Assembly: GCA_003538135.1 (NCBI GenBank)
Contig: DPOR01000017.1
Coordinates: 149,676-213,675 of the forward strand
Length of the DNA: 64,000 nt
Source of the DNA: Oscillospiraceae bacterium
GTDB lineage: Bacteria > Bacillota > Clostridia > Oscillospirales > Acutalibacteraceae
Reading direction: 5' to 3'
The notes beneath the pieces were generated by a model, which worked only from the letters and a program-made list of their open reading frames with translations, did not search any database and was not told the DNA's origin. Below, in pieces: positions 1 through 7,073 of this stretch; the stretch's first letter is position 1, and each line of letters starts with the position of its first letter. A program made the position numbers and the translations under genes.

Positions 1-935
1 TCAAACCAGCCCATGCGGCGCGGTCTGCCGGTCGTCGCGCCGTATTCTCCGGCGTCGCCGCCGTGGTTTCTCATCTTGTCCGCCTCTTCGCCGAATATCT
101 CGCTGACGAACGCTCCCGCTCCCACGGCGCTCGAATACGCCTTGGTGACGGTTATTATCTCTTTTATCTCATAGGGCGCGATGCCTGCGCCGACAGCGCC
201 GAAGCCCGCGAGGGTAGACGACGATGTGACCATGGGATAGATGCCGAAATCGGGATCCTTCAGAGAGCCTAACTGACCCTCAAGAAGAATGTTCTTGCCG
301 TCCTTGACAGCCTGGCGGATGATCTTGCCGGTGTCCGCGACATAGGGTCTGACCATCTCGCGAAGCTTCATCATATACTCGAACAGCTCGTCAACGTCAA
401 GCGCAGGCTTGTGATAGACGTGCTCGAGCAGAAGATTCTTTACTTCGCAGACTCTCTCGAGCTTTTCTTTGAGATACTCGTCGTCAAACAGCTCGCAGAC
501 CTGGAAGCCTATCTTCGCATACTTGTCCGAATAAAACGGAGCTATGCCGCTCTTTGTCGAGCCGAATTTTTTATCCTTGAGGCGTTCCTCCTCATAGGTG
601 TCGAGCATAACATGATAAGGCATCATGATCTGCGCACGCTCGGAAACGAGGATGTTGGGCTGCGGCACGCCTGCCGAAGTGACGTGCTCTATCTCCTTGA
701 CGAGCTTCTCAATATCGAGAGCCACGCCGTTGCCGATGATGTTGACCGTGCCGGGCTGGCACACGCCTGACGGCAGAAGATGGAGCGCGAACTTGCCGTA
801 GTCGTTGATTATCGTATGTCCCGCATTGGCGCCGCCCTGGAAACGCACGACCATATCCGCCTGAGCCGCGAACACATCGGTAATTTTACCTTTACCCTCA
901 TCGCCCCAGTTGGCACCCACAATTGCTCTGACCAT
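1..935 (-). CDS. purA: adenylosuccinate synthetase, N-terminal part (cut by window edge)
   Basis: PurA joins IMP and aspartate with GTP to make adenylosuccinate, the first committed step to AMP. The protein starts MVRAIVGANWGDEGKGK, the family's GTP-binding N-terminus with the catalytic Asp (WGDEGKGK), followed by GGANAGHT. About 311 residues are present of the usual ~425, ending in RRMGW-F, so the C-terminal base-recognition part lies outside the window. The ATG is preceded by GGAGGTG about 9 nt upstream and by a near-perfect promoter at 971-999. It is transcribed alone and divergently from the deacetylase gene. Identification is secure; only the end is missing. Confidence 0.95.
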   Translation of the reverse strand, partial: MVRAIVGANWGDEGKGKITDVFAAQADMVVRFQGGANAGHTIINDYGKFALHLLPSGVCQPGTVNIIGNGVALDIEKLVKEIEHVTSAGVPQPNILVSERAQIMMPYHVMLDTYEEERLKDKKFGSTKSGIAPFYSDKYAKIGFQVCELFDDEYLKEKLERVCEVKNLLLEHVYHKPALDVDELFEYMMKLREMVRPYVADTGKIIRQAVKDGKNILLEGQLGSLKDPDFGIYPMVTSSSTLAGFGAVGAGIAPYEIKEIITVTKAYSSAVGAGAFVSEIFGEEADKMRNHGGDAGEYGATTGRPRRMGWF

Positions 936-970
936 ACTTAAACGCACCTCCGAAAAATTAAATACACTTA

Positions 971-999
971 ATTATATATTATCGCCCGCCTGGTGTCAA
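971..999 (-). promoter_or_regulatory. sigma-A promoter of purA
   Basis: On the minus strand TTGACA (994-999), a 17-nt spacer and TATAAT (971-976): both hexamers match the consensus. No purine riboswitch-like structure is evident between it and the start codon. Confidence 0.85.
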
Positions 1000-1042
1000 T
1001 GCACCGCTCCCCCTAAAGAAAGCGAATTTTGGGGATTCCCGA

Positions 1043-1070
1043 TTGATTTTATTGGTTATTGTGATATAAT
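1043..1070 (+). promoter_or_regulatory. promoter of the deacetylase gene
   Basis: TTGATT (1043-1048), a 16-nt spacer and TATAAT (1065-1070), about 116 nt before the start codon. The 251-bp space between purA and this gene holds only the two divergent promoters. Confidence 0.7.
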
Positions 1071-1186
1071 GTAAATTGGTATAGCGCAAACATAAAATGT
1101 TTTTTGAAGTCTGATATCATCAGCCTTTTAAAATCGCCTTTTTCGGCACACAATAATCACGAATATCTGTGAAAGGACTGTGTTAA

Positions 1187-2221
1187 ATGAAGAGACGAAG
1201 ATTTTTAAGCCTTGCGCTCGCGCTGACGCTTTTGCTCTCGCTGTGCGCGTGCAAAACGAAGATAGTCGATGACGACACCACCCAGGGCAATGCACCCGTG
1301 ACGGGGGAGACTCGCGGCGAGACAACGACCGAGCCTGTACAGACGACTGAGGCAACGCAGACGACGGAGGCACCTAAAACTACCTCCGCGGAGCGCGTGA
1401 CAGCGCCGCAGCGCAGGACGGAGAAGGGCAAGCTTGACCCGAACACCGGCACTTATACGGGGCTTTCCCCTCTGCCGAAAGCGAAGTTCACCGTATCCGA
1501 CCCGCAGAACACGCGCGGACTTTCGACCGCTACCGTTGGATACAGCTTCGGCGTATCGAAAAACGGCGTGCCGCATCAGAACTCGACGAACGCCCAGAAA
1601 TATTTTGACTCTAACGGCTTCAACGCCGTCTCGATAGACACAAAGACTAAAGAAAAGGTGCTCTATCTCACCTTCGACTGCGGCTGGGAGAACGGGTACA
1701 CCTCGAGCGTGCTCGACACCCTGAAGCAGAAGAAAGTGCCTGCCGCGTTTTTCTGCACACTTTCGAATATCAAGGCCGAGCCCGGACTCACAGCAAGGAT
1801 GATAAAGGAGGGGCACATAGTCGGCAACCACTCGACTACCCACCCGGATTTTTCTAAGATAAGCCGCGAGAAGATGGCGGCGGAGATAGAGAACTGCGAC
1901 AACTATCTGCGCGAAAAATTCGGCTATTCCTCGCCGTATTTCCGCTTCCCTATGGGTTCTTATTCCGCGTCGTCGCTCGACCTCGTCTCCTCGCTCGGAT
2001 ATAAATCGGTATTCTGGTCGGTGGCCTACGCCGATTGGGATGTCAACGACACAAAGGGCAAGCAGTACGCTTTCGACACGGTGACCTCGCGCCTGCATCC
2101 GGGCGCAGTCATACTGCTCCACTCCGTCTCGCCCGACAATGCAGCCGCCCTCGCCGATATAATCGACTGGGCGCGAAATCAGGGCTATGAATTCCGCTCG
2201 CTCGAGCAGCTGCCGAATTAA
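1187..2221 (+). CDS. polysaccharide deacetylase lipoprotein, PdaA-like
   Basis: A NodB-type (CE4) deacetylase of 344 residues. It resembles PdaA, which removes N-acetyl from muramic acid during muramic-delta-lactam formation in spore cortex. Residues 1-22 form a signal peptide ending in a lipobox (LSLCAC), so the protein should be lipid-anchored outside the membrane. A Thr/Glu-rich linker (about 30-75) follows. The catalytic domain shows TFDCGWENGYT (PdaA has TFDNGYENG), the metal-binding His pair in NHSTTHPD, FRFPMGSYS and LLHSVS near the end. The ATG follows GAAAGGAC. The lipobox is unusual for PdaA, and the enzyme could instead act on vegetative peptidoglycan. Family is sure; the exact substrate is inference. 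Confidence 0.88.
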   Translation: MKRRRFLSLALALTLLLSLCACKTKIVDDDTTQGNAPVTGETRGETTTEPVQTTEATQTTEAPKTTSAERVTAPQRRTEKGKLDPNTGTYTGLSPLPKAKFTVSDPQNTRGLSTATVGYSFGVSKNGVPHQNSTNAQKYFDSNGFNAVSIDTKTKEKVLYLTFDCGWENGYTSSVLDTLKQKKVPAAFFCTLSNIKAEPGLTARMIKEGHIVGNHSTTHPDFSKISREKMAAEIENCDNYLREKFGYSSPYFRFPMGSYSASSLDLVSSLGYKSVFWSVAYADWDVNDTKGKQYAFDTVTSRLHPGAVILLHSVSPDNAAALADIIDWARNQGYEFRSLEQLPN

Positions 2222-2239
2222 AGATAAAATAAAACACAA

Positions 2240-2265
2240 AACCGCCTCCGATATCGGGGGCGGTT
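2240..2265. terminator. bidirectional terminator between convergent genes
   Basis: Arms AACCGCC (2240-2246) and GGCGGTT (2259-2265) enclose a smaller palindrome. The minus strand reads into TTTTGTGTTTTATTTT, the better U-tract, so it mainly ends the symporter transcript. Confidence 0.75.
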
Positions 2266-2295
2266 GATTTTATGTTTGCTTGCTTTGCGCTGAAA

Positions 2296-3681
2296 TCAGG
2301 CTTTTTTGCTCTCTTTTTCCTGCGCCTCGTTGTGCGCCTTTATCGCGGCGCTTATCTCCTTGTCGTTATAGAAGACATAGACAATGACCGACACCGCGAC
2401 GAATATCATCGCCACAAGCGCCGTGTTGCGAACGCCCTTGCTCGTTGCGGCGCCCGTGCCGTCCGCGCCCATGCCGAGCAGGAGCGAGCACGCTATAACG
2501 ACTATCGACTGGCACATCTTGTTGGCAAAGTTACGCGCGGCGAAGAACATACCGGCTCTGTTCTGACCGGTCTTTATCGAGTCGTACTGCGCGAGATCCG
2601 CGAAGATAGACGCGGGGATAATATTGGTTATCGCTATCGGCATGGCTATGACGAGGCCGATGAGTATCGCAAACGGCTTCGCGCCTATCGCGCCGATAAC
2701 GAGCTTGTAGTTGAAAATGGCGCAGTAGAGCAGAACATAGGTTATGCACGCGCCGAGCAGCAGCGGCTTTTTGCCGACCTTGCGCGCCAGGATATTGACG
2801 AGCGGATAGGTCATTATGCCGACGCCTATCGAGATGACCGAGACGTAGGTCACCCATTCGTCGCCGAGACTCAGCAGATTGGTTATGTAATAGACCTCGG
2901 CGGTGTTGAAGAAGGTAAACGCTATCCACATAATGAGATAGCCCACGGTGATTATGGCGAAGTTCGGATAGGAGACCGTAGCCTTTAAAGCGCCCCAGAT
3001 GGACTGGTGATACTCCTTGGGCTCGACATAGTCCTTCTCCTTTATGACGAACGACGGGATGAGCGCCGATATTCCGCCGAGCACGCAGAACACGATGAAC
3101 GGTATGCGAAGCGCCCATATCTCGGGGACGCCGTTTCCCATGAGCAAGCTCTTTATCATCGAGGTGCAGAACACCATAGCCGACGATACGACATAGAGCA
3201 GGCTCACTATCGAATAGAGAAAAACTCTCTTGCGCGGCTCCGCGACTACCTCGGCCTGCAGCGCGCTGTAGGGGATATTATAGAGCGTTGAGAACAGGTA
3301 ATAGAGGGCGAGCATCACGCCGACCCATATGGCGTTTATAATGCTCGAGCCCGACACGGGCGGGAAAAAGATAAGCAGGCAGAACAGGCCGTAGGGTATG
3401 GCCGACCAGCGCATAAAGGATATGCGTCTGCCGCTCTTTGCCTTGCTGTTGTCCGAAAGGCTTGCGACCCACGGGTCGGTGACGGCGTCTATAACGGTGC
3501 CGATTCCGCGGATTATTGCCATGGTCAGCGCGGCTTTCGCAAAGAACTGCGGCAATGTGGTGTTCGAGTTCGTGGGGATGAAGAACGTCAGCAGGTACGT
3601 CGTGATTATACCGTTGATGAGTCCTCTCGCAAAATCTCCGAGGCACAGGGCGAAGATTTTGCCGTTTGTTATTTTTTTCAT
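2296..3681 (-). CDS. GPH-family sugar:cation symporter (MFS)
   Basis: A 461-residue polytopic membrane protein of the glycoside-pentoside-hexuronide (melibiose permease-like) family. The N-terminal signature is visible: a membrane segment (LCLGDFARGLINGIITTYLLTF), then DAVTDPWVASLSDNSKAKSGRR, the conserved Asp and charged loop between helices 2 and 3 typical of the family. About twelve hydrophobic segments follow, ending in a charged tail. The ATG is preceded by GGGAGGAG and by a promoter at 3765-3793. It stands alone between the deacetylase and the sigma-factor pair, with no glycosidase beside it, so its substrate cannot be read from context. Confidence 0.85.
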   Translation of the reverse strand: MKKITNGKIFALCLGDFARGLINGIITTYLLTFFIPTNSNTTLPQFFAKAALTMAIIRGIGTVIDAVTDPWVASLSDNSKAKSGRRISFMRWSAIPYGLFCLLIFFPPVSGSSIINAIWVGVMLALYYLFSTLYNIPYSALQAEVVAEPRKRVFLYSIVSLLYVVSSAMVFCTSMIKSLLMGNGVPEIWALRIPFIVFCVLGGISALIPSFVIKEKDYVEPKEYHQSIWGALKATVSYPNFAIITVGYLIMWIAFTFFNTAEVYYITNLLSLGDEWVTYVSVISIGVGIMTYPLVNILARKVGKKPLLLGACITYVLLYCAIFNYKLVIGAIGAKPFAILIGLVIAMPIAITNIIPASIFADLAQYDSIKTGQNRAGMFFAARNFANKMCQSIVVIACSLLLGMGADGTGAATSKGVRNTALVAMIFVAVSVIVYVFYNDKEISAAIKAHNEAQEKESKKA

Positions 3682-3764
3682 CGTCTACTCCTCCCGCCGT
3701 CTCCGGCTTTTTCGGAAATTTTTTGCGAAGTCATTCCGCGAACGCTTCGCTGTATCAATATATA

Positions 3765-3793
3765 ATTGTAGCACCTTTTGACGCGCAAGCCAA
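3765..3793 (-). promoter_or_regulatory. promoter of the 2.3-kb symporter gene
   Basis: Minus strand TTGGCT (3788-3793), 17-nt spacer, TACAAT (3765-3770). Confidence 0.55.
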
Positions 3794-3813
3794 TAAACAA
3801 ATTATAAAAAAAC

Positions 3814-3836
3814 AGGGCTGCCCTGAGGACAGCCCC
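3814..3836 (-). terminator. terminator of the sigma/anti-sigma operon
   Basis: Minus strand GGGCTGTCC-TCA-GGGCAGCCC type hairpin followed by TTTTTTTATAA, immediately after the stop of the membrane protein gene at 3849. Confidence 0.85.
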
Positions 3837-3848
3837 GAAAATATTTAC

Positions 3849-4940
3849 TTATTCGGAGATATACTCTCCTTTTATCGCGGGAACATCAAACTCGCCGTAG
3901 CATTTAAGGCCGGGAACGGGCGAGCGATCCAGTTCAACATAGAATCTGTAATACGGCACGAAGCAGCTGTCCATAGCGTCGGTCGAATAGACGAGCTCGG
4001 TCTTTTTTATTTTCTCGCGCGTCACCCTGCCGTCCTTTATCCCGTCCGCCGAGCCGGAGATGTATTTTCCGTCGAGCAGCAATTTCTCCGCCTCCCCGAG
4101 CGATATCGCCGGATAGTCCCCGAGCTTTTTTGCTCCGTCAACGGAGCTTATTCTTATTGACTCAAGCTCGTCGTTTTCGTTTATATCAAAATACACGCTC
4201 TCGAAATTATAGTTCTCCACCCGCTTGAGCGCGGCGCTCGCATTGTCGTAGCATCGGTACTCCGAGCGCTCTTCGCCGTTCGTATCAAAGTACCGAATGA
4301 CGCAGAGCACGGGATCTTTAAAACCTGTGACCGCGGAGTACTTCCCGAGGAAATATTCGGCCGCCTCGCGCCCTGTACCCTCGCCGGCGACGGGCTCGTA
4401 AAAGACTATATTGACATCGCCCGTCACATATGCGGAAACCGTCCCGATGTCCGTCTCGGCTCTGACGGCGTAGAGCGAATTTTCGCTGACTACCCACTCG
4501 CATTCCGGGAGATTCTCTTGCGTCACCGACTTTATCTGCGCGCCTGATTTTTCGGCAGTTTTGCGCACGGTCGAGAGCAGCTCGTCATAGCTTAGTGACT
4601 GCGTGTTTTTGTAGACGGGCAGACGCTTCAGCTTCATCTCCGCGCTCCACGGATTTCCCGTCGTGTATTCGCTTATGTCGCGCACAACAGGCGTGTGAGC
4701 GCCGGCTCCCTCGCCGGAAAAGCCCACTGTGCCGAGTGATATCTTTTGCAGCCTGGCGGGGCTTATCAGCCAATAGCCGAAGAACACCGCCGCGACTATG
4801 CAGAGGCACGCTGCCGCCGTCATCAAGCGCATGGGATAGCGCGGCGCTCTGTTCTTAAAATTTATTTTTTTCGGCGCGGCCTCGGCTATAAACCTGTCGT
4901 CAGCGCCGCCTACGGCCTTCAATAAATCTTCTTTTTTCAT
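3849..4940 (-). CDS. putative anti-sigma factor, single-pass membrane protein
   Basis: A 363-residue protein with a short charged cytoplasmic N-terminus (MKKEDLLKAVGGADDRFIAEA), one membrane helix at about residues 38-58, and a ~300-residue extracytoplasmic part without Cys-rich or enzyme motifs. Its start overlaps the stop of the ECF sigma gene (ATGA), so the two are translationally coupled. In many Firmicutes such partners are membrane anti-sigma factors that hold the sigma factor until an external signal arrives. I see no zinc-binding HxxxCxxC motif, so it is not a classical ZAS-type factor. The function is inferred from position and topology alone. Confidence 0.6.
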   Translation of the reverse strand: MKKEDLLKAVGGADDRFIAEAAPKKINFKNRAPRYPMRLMTAAACLCIVAAVFFGYWLISPARLQKISLGTVGFSGEGAGAHTPVVRDISEYTTGNPWSAEMKLKRLPVYKNTQSLSYDELLSTVRKTAEKSGAQIKSVTQENLPECEWVVSENSLYAVRAETDIGTVSAYVTGDVNIVFYEPVAGEGTGREAAEYFLGKYSAVTGFKDPVLCVIRYFDTNGEERSEYRCYDNASAALKRVENYNFESVYFDINENDELESIRISSVDGAKKLGDYPAISLGEAEKLLLDGKYISGSADGIKDGRVTREKIKKTELVYSTDAMDSCFVPYYRFYVELDRSPVPGLKCYGEFDVPAIKGEYISE

Positions 4941-5497
4941 ACCGTAAAGCCCTCCTTTTCAAGAAAAATCTTTAAGCTGTCCCTTGTTCGCTTGAGCGAC
5001 ATTTTTACCGCGCCCTCGGTCATTCCGCGCTCGGCGGCTATCTCCGATATGCCGAGCATATACCAGTAGCGCTGAATAAAAACTATTCGCCTCTCCCGCT
5101 CGAGAGAGTCTAAAAATCCGTTCACCGCCTCGCGCAGCAGAACGGTGTCCGCCTGCTGCTCGGTATTCTCGGCACTCGGAATACACTCCGACAGCTCATC
5201 GAGAGCAAGGGCGACATTCTTTTCGCCGCGCTTTTTGGAGCGGCGGGCTTTGAGCATATTCAGCGCCGAGTTTCTCGCTATCCTGCCGACATATGCTCCG
5301 AGATTCTCCGGCCTGTTCGGCGGAATAGAATTCCACGCGCCGAGCATGGCGTCGCCGACGCACTCCTGCGCGTCCTCGCGGCAGCGCACAACGGCATAGG
5401 CCACGGTATAACAGTATCCCGAATATTTTTCCTCGAGCCGCGCCACGCTCCTCTCGTCGCGGGCGAACAAGCCGTCAATAAGCAGTTTGTCCTCCAT
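4937..5497 (-). CDS. ECF RNA polymerase sigma factor
   Basis: A 186-residue sigma-70 family protein with regions 2 and 4 only. Region 2 runs over about residues 20-95, with core- and -10-binding motifs such as AQECVGDAMLGAWNSI and LGAYVGRIARNSALNMLKA. Region 4 occupies about 115-180, with the helix-turn-helix MLGISEIAAERGMTEGAVKM that reads the -35. The ATG lies behind GAGAGGAGG. It is first in a two-gene unit with the membrane protein at 3849, a typical sigma/anti-sigma layout. The signal and regulon are not evident. I could not find a confident ECF-type autoregulatory promoter upstream. Confidence 0.9.
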   Translation of the reverse strand: MEDKLLIDGLFARDERSVARLEEKYSGYCYTVAYAVVRCREDAQECVGDAMLGAWNSIPPNRPENLGAYVGRIARNSALNMLKARRSKKRGEKNVALALDELSECIPSAENTEQQADTVLLREAVNGFLDSLERERRIVFIQRYWYMLGISEIAAERGMTEGAVKMSLKRTRDSLKIFLEKEGFTV

Positions 5498-5620
5498 AAT
5501 TACCTCCTCTCCAACGACATCCGCTCACTCTTAAAGACAACAAAAAGGTTCTTTGGGTAACGCACTGATTTATGTTTTTATATTATCATATCTTTCGGAG
5601 ATTGAAAAGGATCGGACACC

Positions 5621-5658
5621 GCACCGATATAATAATCTGTCGGTGCTCACGACAGATT
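5621..5658. other. two overlapping, mutually exclusive hairpins
   Basis: GCACCGA (5621-5627) pairs with TCGGTGC (5640-5646), while AATCTGTCG (5634-5642) pairs perfectly with CGACAGATT (5650-5658). They share TCGG and cannot form together. It may be part of the repeat or a leader structure for the sigma gene. Confidence 0.4.
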
Positions 5659-5990
5659 GGAATTTGGCGAACCGTTTCAAGAAGTAAACCGTAGTGGCGA
5701 ACTTTGTTCGCCCGCAAAACACAGCAGCTAACGTATATTGAACCGTGTAGGGGCGGATATTATCCGCCTGCGGGTTTTGCGGTAGCTTGCGGCTATTCAC
5801 TTTGTAGGGGTCGGCGACTTGACGCACCCTACAAAGACATTGAGAAAACAGTCTGTGCAATGTGGGTGAATCCGTGCAATAACCCCTCAGTCCCGGCTTC
5901 GCCGAGCCGGCTCTCCTGCAGGGGAGCCATAATTGAAACTGCGCCGCAAATCCCGATTTATCATCAGGTTTATCCCAAAAACACACAAAA

Positions 5991-6023
5991 ACAGCCACGG
6001 CAGAAGGACTGCTGTGACTGTTC
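5991..6023 (-). terminator. terminator of trxB
   Basis: Minus strand AACAGTCACAGCAG-(loop)-CTGCCGTGGCTGTT (two G:U pairs), followed by TTTGTGTGTTTTT. An outer ACACAC/GTGTGT pair extends the stem. Confidence 0.8.
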
Positions 6024-6054
6024 CGTGTGTTCATGTATTACGGCACTTGGTATT

Positions 6055-6966
6055 TTATTCCATATCATCTATATAGCGGCAGGCCGCAAGCGCCGCTACG
6101 GAGCCGTCCGCCGCCGCCGTGGTCAGCTGACGTACTTCCTTTGTGCGGCAGTCGCCGGCGGTAAAAATGCCGGGCGTCTTTGTTCTGCAGCTCTCGTCCG
6201 CAATAATATAGCCGCGCTCGTCGAGGTCGGCTATATCCTTGAAGCTCTCGTTGTTAGGCATCTGGCCGACGGCAACGAAAAGCCCGTCCATGGGAATTGC
6301 ATGGGGCTCCTCACCGTCTGTCGATATCTTTATCCCGTCGAGCTCGTCGCTGCCTATGAGCTTGACAACATTCGTGTTCATCAGAAGCTTTATGTTGTCC
6401 TTCTCGCCGAGCTTTTTGACAAGCGCCTTCTCTCCCCTGAACTCGCCGCGCCTGTGGATGAGCGTGACGCTCTTGCAGTAAGCCGAGAGGAAGAGCGCCG
6501 ACTGAAGGGCGCTGTCTCCCCCGCCGACTACCGCGACGTTTTGACCCTTATAGAAAGCTCCGTCGCATACAGCGCAGTAGGACACTCCCCTGCCCGCAAG
6601 GTCATTTTCGCCGTCCGCTCCGAGCGGCCTGTGACGCGCTCCGGTGGCGATTATAACGCACTTGCACTGATAGCTGTTTGAGTCGGTGATGACGGTCTTT
6701 ATCTTTCCGTCGACTATTTTTATGACCCTCTCGAGCTCAACGTCCGCGCCAAGCTCCATAGCCTGCGAGACTAAGTTATCCGCAAATTCGCTGCCGCTTA
6801 TCTGCGCGATTCCCGGATAATTTTCAACTCTCGGAGACGAGGTTATCTGCCCTCCGAAGGACTCGCTCTCCGTCACGAGCACTGTTTTTCCCGCTCTGAG
6901 CGCGTAAATTGCCGCCGTAAGTCCGGCAGTGCCGGCGCCGACGATAACGATATCAAATTGCTGCAT
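6055..6966 (-). CDS. trxB: thioredoxin-disulfide reductase
   Basis: A 303-residue NADPH-dependent flavoenzyme that reduces thioredoxin- or glutaredoxin-like proteins. The FAD-binding GAGTAG is at residues 10-15, the redox-active CAVC at 131-134 and the NADPH-binding GGGDSA near 149. A C-terminal TAGDCRTKEVRQLTTAAADG closes the FAD site. Length is typical for the low-molecular-weight family. It lies 107 bp downstream of nrdD, behind a probable terminator at 7028-7050. It could therefore supply electrons to the redoxin domain fused to NrdD, which is inference from position. Confidence 0.95.
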   Translation of the reverse strand: MQQFDIVIVGAGTAGLTAAIYALRAGKTVLVTESESFGGQITSSPRVENYPGIAQISGSEFADNLVSQAMELGADVELERVIKIVDGKIKTVITDSNSYQCKCVIIATGARHRPLGADGENDLAGRGVSYCAVCDGAFYKGQNVAVVGGGDSALQSALFLSAYCKSVTLIHRRGEFRGEKALVKKLGEKDNIKLLMNTNVVKLIGSDELDGIKISTDGEEPHAIPMDGLFVAVGQMPNNESFKDIADLDERGYIIADESCRTKTPGIFTAGDCRTKEVRQLTTAAADGSVAALAACRYIDDME

Positions 6967-7027
6967 TTCATTTCCCTCTGAATATCCGCCGCCTAAGCGG
7001 CAAAGTTTTCTTCAATGTGCCGAAAAC

Positions 7028-7050
7028 CGGGTGAAGCCGCGCTCCACCCG
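7028..7050 (-). terminator. terminator or attenuator between nrdD and trxB
   Basis: Minus strand CGGGTGGAGC-GCG-GCTTCACCCG (one mismatch) followed by GTTTTC. The short U-tract suggests partial read-through into trxB. Confidence 0.55.
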
Positions 7051-7073
7051 ATCTTCCGCCTTTTATCAGTGCA

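Larger units (their letters stand above)
5498..6054. repeat. 557-bp intergenic region with dispersed repeat (copy 1)
   Basis: No gene is visible. About 5680-5965 belongs to a repeat family seen again near 53.4 and 58.8 kb. Landmarks are CCGTGTAGGGGCGGATATTAT (starting about 5742), GCTATTCACTTTG, GGCGACTTGACGCACC, and a GC-rich inverted motif ending in CTGCAGGGGAGCC. Short hairpins such as GGCGAAC-TTT-GTTCGCC occur inside. The left 100 bp hold the leader of the sigma gene; the right end holds the trxB terminator. Confidence 0.6.

Noticed and set aside
1205..2239. Long open frame antisense to the deacetylase gene
   Set aside because: It mirrors a real gene with lipobox and catalytic motifs, has no SD and yields an Arg/His-rich product without motifs; such antisense frames arise from the high GC at codon position 3.
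5704..6681. 325-codon frame through the repeat and into trxB antisense
   Set aside because: Half lies in the intergenic repeat and half antisense to trxB; no homologous motif.
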